DNA from: Oceanihabitans gracilariae
GTDB lineage: Bacteria; Bacteroidota; Bacteroidia; Flavobacteriales; Flavobacteriaceae
Direction of reading: 5' to 3'
Length of the DNA: 64,000 nt
Assembly: GCF_042684485.1 (NCBI RefSeq)
Contig: NZ_JBHULM010000011.1
Location: 248,001 to 312,000, forward strand
Position numbers and translations under genes: made by a program. Positions 34,509 through 42,537 of this stretch are shown in pieces (position 1 is the stretch's first letter; every line of letters begins with the position of its first letter). The notes below the pieces were generated by a model that had not been told where the DNA came from, ran no database searches, and worked only from the letters and a program-made list of their open reading frames with translations.

Positions 34509-35957
34509 ATGGAAAAGACTATAGACGAAAGCAAACAAGGAGAAAACCTTGTTTTAGAAAATAAAGAAGGAAATACGCGTAAACTTTTTATTGAAAGTTA
34601 TGGCTGTGCTATGAACTTTAGCGACAGTGAAATTGTAGCTTCTATTCTATCTAACCAAGGATTTAATACCACACAAAACTTAGAAGATGCAGATTTGGTT
34701 CTGGTAAACACTTGCTCTATTCGTGATAAGGCTGAACAAACGGTAAGAAAGCGTTTAGAAAAATACAACAAGGTTAAGAAAAAAGTAAACCCAAACATGA
34801 AAGTTGGGGTTTTAGGCTGTATGGCTGAACGCTTAAAAAGCAAATTTTTAGAAGAAGAAAAAATTGTAGATCTTGTTGTTGGTCCTGATGCCTACAAAGA
34901 CTTACCAAACTTACTTGCTGAAGTAGAAGATGGTAGAGACGCTATAAACGTTATCTTATCTAAAGAAGAAACTTATGGAGATATTTCTCCTGTACGTTTA
35001 AACACCAATGGTGTTACTGCTTTTGTTTCTATTACACGTGGTTGTGATAATATGTGTACCTTTTGCGTAGTTCCTTTTACAAGAGGAAGAGAACGTAGTC
35101 GCGACCCACAAAGCATTATAGAAGAAATAAATGACCTTTATAATAAAGGGTACAAAGAAATCACCTTACTTGGGCAAAACGTAGATAGCTATTTATGGTA
35201 TGGTGGAGGCTTAAAAAAAGACTTTGAAAAAGCTACAGATTTTCAAAAAGCAACTGCTACAAATTTCGCGAAACTTTTAGAACTATGTGCAGAAGCACAA
35301 CCTAAAATGCGTATTCGTTTTTCTACTTCTAATCCGCAAGACATGACCTTAGATGTTGTAGAAACTATGGCTAAATACGAAAACATTTGTAACTACATTC
35401 ATTTACCTGTTCAAAGCGGAAGCGACAGGATTTTAAAGAAAATGAATAGACAACATACACGCCAAGAATACATGGAGCTTATAGATAATATAAAACGTAT
35501 TCTTCCAGAATGTACTATTAGTCAAGATATGATTACAGGTTTCCCTACAGAAACCGAAGAAGACCATCAAGACACCTTAAGCTTAATGCAATATGTAAAA
35601 TATGCCTTTGGTTATATGTTTGCATATTCCGAAAGACCAGGAACTATGGCAGAACGAAAATTAGAAGATGATGTGCCTTTAGAGGTAAAAAAGAGACGTT
35701 TACAAGAAGTAATAGACTTACAACTAGAACATAGTTTAGAAAAAACACAGTCTTTTATTGGTAAAACAGTAGAAGTTTTAATTGAAAAAGAAGCAAAAAA
35801 AGGAGATCAAGATTGGTCTGGAAGAAACAGCCAAAACCTACTTTGTGTTTTCCCTAAAGAAAACTATAAGGTTGGTGATTTTGTAAATGTAAAAATTACT
35901 AGAGTTACAAAAACCACATTAATTGGTGAGCCTTTAGGTTTAAGTGCAAATAATTAA
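34509..35957 (+). CDS. miaB: tRNA-2-methylthio-N6-dimethylallyladenosine synthase MiaB
   Basis: I start at the ATG at 34509 (482 residues); the upstream TTG adds only two codons. The N-terminal methylthiotransferase domain has three cysteines for one Fe-S cluster (YGCAMN, NTCSIRD, GCMAERL). The radical-SAM motif RGCDNMCTFCVVPFTRG carries the CxxxCxxC cluster ligands, and a TRAM RNA-binding domain ends the protein. MiaB adds a methylthio group to i6A37 of tRNAs reading codons starting with U. It is the first gene of a unit that includes a sigma-54 activator and lptE. Confidence 0.96.
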   Translation: MEKTIDESKQGENLVLENKEGNTRKLFIESYGCAMNFSDSEIVASILSNQGFNTTQNLEDADLVLVNTCSIRDKAEQTVRKRLEKYNKVKKKVNPNMKVGVLGCMAERLKSKFLEEEKIVDLVVGPDAYKDLPNLLAEVEDGRDAINVILSKEETYGDISPVRLNTNGVTAFVSITRGCDNMCTFCVVPFTRGRERSRDPQSIIEEINDLYNKGYKEITLLGQNVDSYLWYGGGLKKDFEKATDFQKATATNFAKLLELCAEAQPKMRIRFSTSNPQDMTLDVVETMAKYENICNYIHLPVQSGSDRILKKMNRQHTRQEYMELIDNIKRILPECTISQDMITGFPTETEEDHQDTLSLMQYVKYAFGYMFAYSERPGTMAERKLEDDVPLEVKKRRLQEVIDLQLEHSLEKTQSFIGKTVEVLIEKEAKKGDQDWSGRNSQNLLCVFPKENYKVGDFVNVKITRVTKTTLIGEPLGLSANN

Positions 35958-36063
35958 ATAAAACATGACAAAAACGCTAAAACTAGAGCCTTTTTGTTTA
36001 TTTAAAATATTTTAAAAAATAGAAGCCTAGATGCTATATATCTAGGCTCTAGAATCTAAATAT

Positions 36064-37326
36064 ATGGAATCCATACAATCTATAAAACAACGTTTTGGTA
36101 TTATTGGTAACGATGCAACATTAAATCGTGCCATTGAAAAAGCCATACAAGTAGCACCAACAGATATTTCGGTATTAGTTACTGGAGAATCTGGTGTTGG
36201 TAAAGAGAGTATTCCTAAAATTATTCATTCGCTCTCCCACAGAAAACATGGTAAATACATTGCAGTAAACTGCGGAGCAATTCCTGAAGGAACCATAGAC
36301 TCTGAACTTTTCGGACATGAAAAAGGAGCCTTTACAGGAGCAACAGCAACCAGAAATGGATACTTTGAAGTAGCTGATGGAGGAACCATTTTTTTAGATG
36401 AAGTTGGTGAACTACCATTAACTACACAAGTACGTTTACTACGTGTTCTTGAAAACGGTGAATTTATTAAAGTTGGTTCTAGTAAAGTACAAAAAACAAA
36501 CGTGCGTATTGTTGCTGCAACAAACGTAAACATGTTTGAAGCTATTAAAAAAGAAAAGTTTAGAGAAGATTTGTACTATAGATTAAGCACTATAGAAATC
36601 AACCTTCCACCACTTCGCGAACGTAAAGAAGATATTCACTTATTATTTAGAAAATTTGCTAGTGACTTTGCTTTAAAATACAAAATGCCAACCATAAAAC
36701 TATCTGAAGAAGCAGTACAAATGCTTCTTAAATATAGATGGTCTGGTAACATAAGACAATTACGAAACGTAGCAGAACAAATTTCTGTTTTAGAGCAAAA
36801 CCGTAGTATAGACGCCATTACTCTACAAAGCTACCTACCAACAGGAAGCACCAATTTACCTGCTGTTGTTAAAAGCAACAAATCAGAAAGCGATTTTAGT
36901 AATGAGCGTGAAATCTTATACAAGGTTTTGTTTGATATGAAAGCAGATTTAAACGATCTTAAAAAGCTTACCATGGAACTCATGAAAAATGGTAACGCTA
37001 CAGAAGTACAAGAAAAAAACGAAAGCTTAATTCAAAAAATATATGGCAATGAAGAAGATGCAGCTTATGAAGATGCCAAAGAAGAAGATATAGAATTGCT
37101 TTCTATTCCTGAAAACGCAAGTATAGAACCCACAAAAGACACTGCAGACAAGTACCATTTTGCAGAAGAAATTGAAGAAGAAGAAACCCTTTCTTTACAC
37201 GATAAAGAATTAGAACTAATTAAAAAATCTTTAGAGCGTCACCAAGGAAAACGCAAGTTGGCAGCTGCAGAATTAGGTATAAGTGAGCGTACACTGTATA
37301 GAAAAATTAAACAATTTGATTTATAA
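36064..37326 (+). CDS. Sigma-54-dependent transcriptional activator
   Basis: The 420-residue protein has a central AAA+ domain (about 10-235) with Walker A GESGVGKE at 41-48, Walker B IFLDE at 109-113 and the sigma-54 contact loop GAFTGA at 88-93. A Fis-type helix-turn-helix (about 385-420, KRKLAAAELGISERTLYRKI) follows an acidic linker. It has no N-terminal receiver or PAS domain, so control is probably through partner proteins or through its level. A sigma-54-like promoter lies 2.1 kb downstream, before groES. It sits between miaB and lptE, as often in Bacteroidota. Confidence 0.93.
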   Translation: MESIQSIKQRFGIIGNDATLNRAIEKAIQVAPTDISVLVTGESGVGKESIPKIIHSLSHRKHGKYIAVNCGAIPEGTIDSELFGHEKGAFTGATATRNGYFEVADGGTIFLDEVGELPLTTQVRLLRVLENGEFIKVGSSKVQKTNVRIVAATNVNMFEAIKKEKFREDLYYRLSTIEINLPPLRERKEDIHLLFRKFASDFALKYKMPTIKLSEEAVQMLLKYRWSGNIRQLRNVAEQISVLEQNRSIDAITLQSYLPTGSTNLPAVVKSNKSESDFSNEREILYKVLFDMKADLNDLKKLTMELMKNGNATEVQEKNESLIQKIYGNEEDAAYEDAKEEDIELLSIPENASIEPTKDTADKYHFAEEIEEEETLSLHDKELELIKKSLERHQGKRKLAAAELGISERTLYRKIKQFDL

Positions 37327-37506
37327 ATTATAAATAGTTTTTTTAGTTTTAGATACATACAACCTGTATATTAACACAACTTTATAGACAGCTATTAAGA
37401 ACTTTAAATATATTCGTAGTACATAAGCTTTAAAATAGTTGACCATAAAAAGAAAAAATTAAAAAACATAAACATACTAGTACGCTTTTACCAAGCATAT
37501 TTACAC

Positions 37507-38013
37507 ATGAAAAACATACATCGAATACTCCTTTTACTTATTACAACTACTTTTTTTAGTTGTGGTTACTACTCTTTTACAGGAGCCTCTATTGCTTCTA
37601 ACATAAAAACGTTTCAGGTTAATTATTTTCAAAATAATGCCATTTTAGTAGAACCTGGTTTAAACAGAGATTTTACCATTGCCTTACAAGATTTAATTAC
37701 CAACCAAACCAATTTAAGTTTACAAAACTCTAATGCCGATTTGGTTTACGAAGGAGAAATTGTAGAATACAGAATTTCACCAACAACAGCAACATCAGAA
37801 AACACAGCTGCTCAAAACCGTTTAACCATAAGTGTAAATGTTCGTTTTTTTAATAAGAAAAATGAAGAAGATGATTTTGAAAGACGTTTTTCTTTTTATT
37901 ATGATTATGGAGCTAGTGACCAACTTACAGGCTCTATAAAAACGACAGCTTTTGAAGAAATTTTTGAACGCCTAACACAAGATATTTTTAATGCCTCATT
38001 AGCTAATTGGTAG
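37507..38013 (+). CDS. lptE: LptE-family LPS-assembly lipoprotein
   Basis: The 168-residue protein begins MKNIHRILLLLITTTFFSCG, a lipoprotein signal with Cys at residue 19, followed by GYYSFTGASIASNIKTFQV. This is the Bacteroidota LptE pattern; the C-terminal FEEIFERLTQDIFNASLANW is typical too. LptE plugs the LptD barrel that inserts lipopolysaccharide at the outer membrane. It follows the sigma-54 activator by 180 bases and precedes a TPR-like gene by 80 bases. Confidence 0.9.
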   Translation: MKNIHRILLLLITTTFFSCGYYSFTGASIASNIKTFQVNYFQNNAILVEPGLNRDFTIALQDLITNQTNLSLQNSNADLVYEGEIVEYRISPTTATSENTAAQNRLTISVNVRFFNKKNEEDDFERRFSFYYDYGASDQLTGSIKTTAFEEIFERLTQDIFNASLANW

Positions 38014-38093
38014 CTTAATTATTAAACCCTTATTTTTTTGTTTGTTTTAAAAATCTGAAACAAAAAAATAAAACACTAAATTTAACAACGCCA

Positions 38094-39017
38094 ATGAATA
38101 ATACTGACTTTACATACTTAGTACAGCATCCTCAAGAAGTTACTGCTTTGCAAACCGAAGCGTTAAAAACTGTTCTTGAAGATTTTCCGTATTGTCAATC
38201 GGCAAGAGCCATTTACCTTAAAGGATTAAAAAACAAAGAAAGCTTTACATACAACCAAGAACTAAAAAAAACAGCAAGTTACACCTCAGACAGAAGTATC
38301 CTGTTTGATTATATCACCTCGCAAGAATTTATTCAAAATGAAATCTCGCAACACATCAAGCAAAATGCAGAACATGTTAAAGACATACAAGTAGATGTTG
38401 AAGATATTTCGGTAAACAAAAAAGTTACTTTAGATGATGGTTTAAAACAACAAATAAAAGATACTACAGGAGTTTTAGATCCAGATTTATTTCAACCAAA
38501 AATAGAACGCACAAAAATTGCAAACTTTAATGTAGAGGCTTCGCAACAAAAGGAAGAAGATAAAAAACCACAAGAAACAGCAACACCAGAAACCACTACT
38601 GCAAGTCAAATTTTAAACCTAGGTAAACCTTTAGAATTTGACCATAATGAAACACATTCTTTTAACGAATGGTTAAAATTAGCACGCTACACTCCTATTG
38701 AAAGAGAAGAAAATAAAGAAGAAATAAAAACCGATAGAGAGAAAAAGTTTGACCTAATTGAAAAATTTATAACTAAAAACCCTAAGTTAAAGCCAGCAAA
38801 AACAGCTAAGGCAAATATTAATATTGCCGAAGAACAAATGATACAACCAGAAGCTCTAATGACTGAAACATTGGCGCGAATTTATGTAGAACAAAAAAAC
38901 TATAAAAAGGCTTTACAATCATATAAAATATTAAGTTTGAAATATCCAGAAAAAAGTGGTTTCTTTGCAGACCAAATTAAAGCAGTAAAACAATTACAAG
39001 AACAAAACAATAAATAA
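38094..39017 (+). CDS. Conserved TPR-like protein
   Basis: The 307-residue protein has no signal peptide. The N-terminal part (about 1-90) is conserved in this gene order: FPYCQSARAIYLKGLK and YNQELKKTASYTSDRSILFDY. A charged, low-complexity middle (about 120-235) follows, and the C-terminus (about 250-300) looks like one tetratricopeptide unit: TLARIYVEQKNYKKALQSYK. It probably acts as a cytoplasmic scaffold, but the partner is unknown. It ends five bases before secG, so the two are cotranscribed. Confidence 0.82.
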   Translation: MNNTDFTYLVQHPQEVTALQTEALKTVLEDFPYCQSARAIYLKGLKNKESFTYNQELKKTASYTSDRSILFDYITSQEFIQNEISQHIKQNAEHVKDIQVDVEDISVNKKVTLDDGLKQQIKDTTGVLDPDLFQPKIERTKIANFNVEASQQKEEDKKPQETATPETTTASQILNLGKPLEFDHNETHSFNEWLKLARYTPIEREENKEEIKTDREKKFDLIEKFITKNPKLKPAKTAKANINIAEEQMIQPEALMTETLARIYVEQKNYKKALQSYKILSLKYPEKSGFFADQIKAVKQLQEQNNK

Positions 39018-39021
39018 TAAC

Positions 39022-39351
39022 ATGTTTACAGTATTTTTAATATTAATAGTAGTGGTAGCATTTTTGCTAGTTGTAGTCATTATGGTACAAAACCCAAAAG
39101 GAGGCGGATTATCATCATCATTTGGTGGTGGAGGAACACAACAATTAGGTGGTGTTCAAAAAACAACCGACTTTTTAGACAAAAGCACATGGACACTTGC
39201 AACTATTTTAGTGGTATTAATTTTAGTTTCTAACGTTGCTATTAACAGTGGTGGAACAACTACAGAATCTAAAGCTTTAGATACTGATAATGTTACGCAG
39301 CCTATTGAAGTACCAACAGCGCCAGCGCAAACAGATAACACTCCAGAATAA
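39022..39351 (+). CDS. secG: Preprotein translocase subunit SecG
   Basis: The 109-residue protein has two membrane helices (residues 2-22 and 56-75) joined by the conserved cytoplasmic loop VMVQNPKGGGLSSSFGGG, the SecG hallmark. A short Thr/Pro-rich C-terminal extension follows. SecG helps SecYE during protein export. A terminator follows the gene. Confidence 0.95.
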   Translation: MFTVFLILIVVVAFLLVVVIMVQNPKGGGLSSSFGGGGTQQLGGVQKTTDFLDKSTWTLATILVVLILVSNVAINSGGTTTESKALDTDNVTQPIEVPTAPAQTDNTPE

Positions 39352-39378
39352 ACTATTTTATTTTTAAAATAGCACAAA

Positions 39379-39410
39379 ATGCCAACCTATAAAGTTGGCA
39401 TTTTTTTTTA
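39379..39410 (+). terminator. Terminator after secG
   Basis: Stem AATGCCAAC / GTTGGCATT with a short loop and a run of eight or more T. It ends the miaB-secG unit, so groESL needs its own promoter. Confidence 0.88.
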
Positions 39411-39471
39411 CCCAAATTTATTTTAAACAAAAAACATTTTAGATTTCTGAAACTTTGTCAGTCGTACTCTG

Positions 39472-39488
39472 TTGGCACATTTTTAGCT
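39472..39488 (+). promoter_or_regulatory. Putative sigma-54-type promoter of groESL
   Basis: TTGGCACATTTTTAGCT matches the -24/-12 consensus TGGCAC-N5-TTGCW with one mismatch (A for the second T of TTGC). GG and GC are at the required 10-base spacing. It lies 47 bases before the groES ATG, downstream of the secG terminator. No TAnnTTTG box or CIRCE element is seen in the same interval. A sigma-54 activator gene lies 2.1 kb upstream. Confidence 0.5.
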
Positions 39489-39534
39489 TCTTGTAAAAGC
39501 AATAAAATTATTATAACTAAATAAAAAATATAAA

Positions 39535-39813
39535 ATGAGTAAAGTAAACATCAAGCCACTTGCAGATCGTGTTTTAGTAGAACCACTTCCTGCAGAAACA
39601 CAAACAGCATCTGGTTTATTTATTCCAGATTCTGCACAAGAAAAACAACACAAAGGTACTGTTGTAGCAATAGGAACAGGTAAAAAAGATGAGCCTCTTA
39701 CTGTAAAAGTAGGAGATACTGTTCTTTACGGAAAATATTCAGGTAGCGAATTAAAATTAGATGGTGTAAACTATTTAATGATGCGCGAAGAAGATATAAT
39801 GGCTATTATATAA
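39535..39813 (+). CDS. groES: Co-chaperonin GroES
   Basis: The 92-residue protein has the GroES core: NIKPLADRVLVEPLPAETQ, the mobile loop SGLFIPDSAQEKQHKG and the C-terminal YLMMREEDIMAII. It caps the GroEL ring. It is followed by groEL after a 100-base spacer holding a REP-like double hairpin. Confidence 0.98.
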   Translation: MSKVNIKPLADRVLVEPLPAETQTASGLFIPDSAQEKQHKGTVVAIGTGKKDEPLTVKVGDTVLYGKYSGSELKLDGVNYLMMREEDIMAII

Positions 39814-39815
39814 GC

Positions 39816-39897
39816 TGTCATTCCGCATTGTATGCGGAATCTATTCCATCAAACAAATAAGTTAAATTAAAAAGATTCCTGTTTTGGCAGGAATGAC
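39816..39897. repeat. REP-like double-hairpin element between groES and groEL
   Basis: The element is bounded by TGTCATTCC and GGAATGACA in inverted orientation. It contains two hairpins: ATTCCGCA / TGCGGAAT (39820-39840) and ATTCCTG / CAGGAAT (39875-39894). Related single units occur at 42511-42536 and 44791-44815, so it is a dispersed family. REP elements of this type are known to be mobilised by RAYT transposases; none is in the window. It lies in the leader that separates groES from groEL. Confidence 0.72.
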
Positions 39898-39913
39898 AAA
39901 AAAAATTTTAAAA

Positions 39914-41551
39914 ATGGCAAAAGACATAAAATTTGATATAGATGCACGCGACGGTTTAAAACGTGGTGTTGATGCATTAGCAAACGCAGTAAAAGTAACT
40001 CTTGGTCCTAAAGGACGTAATGTAATTATTAGTAGAAGTTTTGGTGCACCTCAAGTAACAAAAGATGGTGTTTCTGTAGCTAAAGAAATAGAATTAGAAG
40101 ATGCGCTAGAAAACATGGGAGCGCAAATGGTAAAAGAAGTTGCAAGCAAAACTAATGACCTTGCAGGTGATGGTACTACTACAGCAACTGTTCTTGCTCA
40201 AGCAATTGTTAAAGAAGGTTTAAAAAATGTTGCTGCAGGAGCAAATCCTATGGATTTAAAACGTGGTATTGACAAAGCGGTTTCTGCTATTGTTGAAGAC
40301 CTTGAAAAACAAACTAAAAAAGTTGGTAACTCTTCAGATAAAATAAAACAAGTTGCTTCTATTTCTGCTAATAATGATGATGTTATTGGTGATTTAATTG
40401 CTAACGCTTTTGGTAAAGTTGGTAAAGAAGGAGTAATTACTGTTGAAGAAGCTAAAGGAACAGATACTTACGTAGATGTTGTTGAAGGTATGCAGTTTGA
40501 CAGAGGTTATTTATCTCCTTATTTTGTTACAGATAGTGACAAAATGATTACAGATTTAGAAAACCCTTATATTTTATTGTATGATAAAAAAGTATCTACA
40601 ATGAAAGATTTACTTCCTGTTCTAGAACCTGTAGCGCAATCTGGTAAACCATTATTAATTATTGCAGAAGATGTTGATGGTGAAGCATTAGCTACTTTAG
40701 TAGTAAACAAATTACGTGGTTCTTTAAAAATTGCTGCTGTAAAAGCACCAGGATTTGGTGACAGACGTAAAGCAATGCTAGAAGATATTGCTATCTTAAC
40801 AGGAGGAACTGTTGTTTCTGAAGAAAGAGGATTTACTTTAGAAAATACTACTCTAGATATGCTTGGTACTGCAGAACGCATTACTATAGACAAAGACAAC
40901 ACAACTGTTGTTAATGGTTCTGGAGACAAAAACATAATTAAAAACAGAGTAAACCAAATTAAATCACAAATTGAAACTACAACTAGTGATTATGATAAGG
41001 AAAAACTTCAAGAACGTTTAGCTAAACTTGCTGGTGGAGTTGCTGTACTTTATGTTGGTGCTGCTAGTGAAGTAGAAATGAAAGAAAAGAAAGATAGAGT
41101 TGATGATGCTTTACATGCTACACGTGCCGCTGTAGAAGAAGGTATTGTTGCTGGTGGTGGAGTTGCTTTAGTTCGTGCTAAAAAAGTATTAGAAAAAATT
41201 ACTACTGTAAATTTAGACGAAACTACAGGAGTTCAAATAGTAAATAAAGCTATTGAAGCACCATTACGTACTATTGTTGAAAATGCTGGTGGCGAAGGAA
41301 GTGTTGTTATTAACAAAGTATTAGAAGGAGAAAAAGACTTTGGTTATGACGCAAAATCGGATGCTTATGTAGACATGCTTAAAGCTGGAATTATCGATCC
41401 TAAAAAAGTAACTAGAATTGCATTAGAAAATGCTGCTTCTGTTTCTGGAATGATCTTAACTACAGAATGTGCATTAATCGACATTAAAGAAGATGCTCCT
41501 GCTGGAGGAATGCCTGCTGGAATGGGAGGCGGAATGCCAGGAATGATGTAA
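39914..41551 (+). CDS. groEL: Chaperonin GroEL
   Basis: I start at the ATG at 39914 (545 residues, beginning MAKDIKFDIDARDGLKRG), the conserved GroEL N-terminus. The ten residues of the longer frame come from the REP-like element. Conserved parts include VTLGPKGRNV, AGDGTTTATVLAQ and the C-terminal GGMPAGMGGGMPGMM tail. It folds proteins in the double-ring chamber. A terminator lies 85 bases after the stop. Confidence 0.98.
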   Translation: MAKDIKFDIDARDGLKRGVDALANAVKVTLGPKGRNVIISRSFGAPQVTKDGVSVAKEIELEDALENMGAQMVKEVASKTNDLAGDGTTTATVLAQAIVKEGLKNVAAGANPMDLKRGIDKAVSAIVEDLEKQTKKVGNSSDKIKQVASISANNDDVIGDLIANAFGKVGKEGVITVEEAKGTDTYVDVVEGMQFDRGYLSPYFVTDSDKMITDLENPYILLYDKKVSTMKDLLPVLEPVAQSGKPLLIIAEDVDGEALATLVVNKLRGSLKIAAVKAPGFGDRRKAMLEDIAILTGGTVVSEERGFTLENTTLDMLGTAERITIDKDNTTVVNGSGDKNIIKNRVNQIKSQIETTTSDYDKEKLQERLAKLAGGVAVLYVGAASEVEMKEKKDRVDDALHATRAAVEEGIVAGGGVALVRAKKVLEKITTVNLDETTGVQIVNKAIEAPLRTIVENAGGEGSVVINKVLEGEKDFGYDAKSDAYVDMLKAGIIDPKKVTRIALENAASVSGMILTTECALIDIKEDAPAGGMPAGMGGGMPGMM

Positions 41552-41636
41552 TAGCGAGTCGCTGTAGACAGTTTACTCACTCTTATGTATAATAAGAAGA
41601 GTCTTCTGTTAATCATCAAAACACATAAAATTTAAA

Positions 41637-41671
41637 AAACGCTTCTAGATATTTCTAGGAGCGTTTTTTTT
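41637..41671 (+). terminator. Terminator after groEL
   Basis: Stem ACGCTTCTAGA / TCTAGGAGCGT (one G-U pair) with a short loop, followed by eight T. Confidence 0.85.
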
Positions 41672-41719
41672 ATGGAATAATTTGTTTCTTGTTTACCAAA
41701 AAAGGTAAACTCTTAAATT

Positions 41720-42061
41720 TTAATTAAACCAAACCGCATATTTCTGCCTGCGTAACTCTAAAGCAAGCGTTACTTCCATTTTTAAAGCTGCTGCTCTGGT
41801 GGTAATTGGGTCTATATGGTTGTATAAACTCGGACGAAGATACAATCCGTATTTCTCCACAATATTTGAAGACAGCTTATAGCCTTTCTTATTTCTATAA
41901 CCTGTTTTATGTTGTGTAAAACGTTCTTTTGGTGTCTTACTTGTCATGCCAACATACAAACATTGCAACACGCCATTAAATTGCGGATTGGCATTTCTAA
42001 ACTTAGCATTTTCGGTAAACACACGTTTAGATAATTCGATAACGTAAATTTGGTATGGCAT
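41720..42061 (-). CDS. Small GIY-YIG-like protein
   Basis: The 113-residue protein has an N-terminal YQIYVIEL followed by CLYVGMTSKTPKERFTQHKT, which resembles the GIY-YIG core (tyrosine, then YVG, then the conserved arginine). It keeps a glutamate in LKMEVTLALELRRQ. It could be a compact endonuclease-like domain; activity is not predictable. Its start lies only 12 bases after a terminator T-run on the same strand, so expression may rely on read-through. The family is small and largely uncharacterised. Confidence 0.6.
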   Translation of the reverse strand: MPYQIYVIELSKRVFTENAKFRNANPQFNGVLQCLYVGMTSKTPKERFTQHKTGYRNKKGYKLSSNIVEKYGLYLRPSLYNHIDPITTRAAALKMEVTLALELRRQKYAVWFN

Positions 42062-42072
42062 ACACTAAAAAT

Positions 42073-42105
42073 AAAAAAGCCTGAATTAATATTCAGGCTT
42101 TTTTT
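42073..42105 (-). terminator. Terminator after the HMA protein gene
   Basis: Stem AAAAAAGCCTGAA / TTCAGGCTTTTTT with a six-base loop and T-runs on both sides. It ends the minus-strand metal-handling cluster. Confidence 0.87.
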
Positions 42106-42112
42106 AATTTAT

Positions 42113-42469
42113 TTAATCTTTATGATCTTCTTGTACTTCTAAATCACGATATCTACAACAAGGATGCACACTATTATATGCTTCTTCTGTAGCTTTTAAA
42201 TCTTTAGTATCATGACCAGCTGCTGCAATACCAGTATGAATTTCGTTTAAATTGGTTTTTGCTTCATTGTAAATTAACTTTAATTCATGTGTGTCTACAC
42301 TCCAAATGGCAGATTTCACTCCTTTAATTTTAAAGCAAGCTTTTTCAATTCTATCTTTACACATACCACAAACACCATCTACCTCAATAGATGCTTTTGC
42401 ATTTTTGTTTTGAGCAAATGATGTTACTCCTACAAATAATAAGACGATTAATGCTATTGTTTTTTTCAT
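42113..42469 (-). CDS. Periplasmic heavy-metal-associated (HMA) domain protein
   Basis: The 118-residue protein has a signal peptide ending TSFAQ, an HMA fold (about 26-90) with the metal-binding GVCGMCKDRIE (C34, C37), and a C-terminal SVHPCCRYRD with two more cysteines. HMA domains carry Cu(I) or other soft metals. It is the last gene of a cluster with a TonB receptor, an HMA-MauE fusion and a HYC_CC_PP protein, suggesting periplasmic copper handling. Metal identity is inferred. Confidence 0.85.
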   Translation of the reverse strand: MKKTIALIVLLFVGVTSFAQNKNAKASIEVDGVCGMCKDRIEKACFKIKGVKSAIWSVDTHELKLIYNEAKTNLNEIHTGIAAAGHDTKDLKATEEAYNSVHPCCRYRDLEVQEDHKD

Positions 42470-42510
42470 TTTAAATGGTTTTTATTTTATAAAATTTAGT
42501 TTATATTAAT

Positions 42511-42536
42511 AAGATTCCTGCTTTTACAAGAATTTG
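42511..42536. repeat. Degenerate REP-like half element
   Basis: AAGATTCCTGCTTTTACAAG continues to GAATTTG and matches the right half of the groESL element (AAGATTCCTGTTTTGGCAGG onward) with a few changes. It lies directly beside the TonB receptor stop. Confidence 0.55.
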
Positions 42537-42537
42537 T

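Noticed and set aside
39411..39534. CIRCE (HrcA) element upstream of groES
   Set aside because: I looked for TTAGCACTC-N9-GAGTGCTAA and found no match.
39884..39913. Longer start for GroEL
   Set aside because: The upstream codons derive from the REP-like element, and MAKDIKFD is the conserved GroEL N-terminus.
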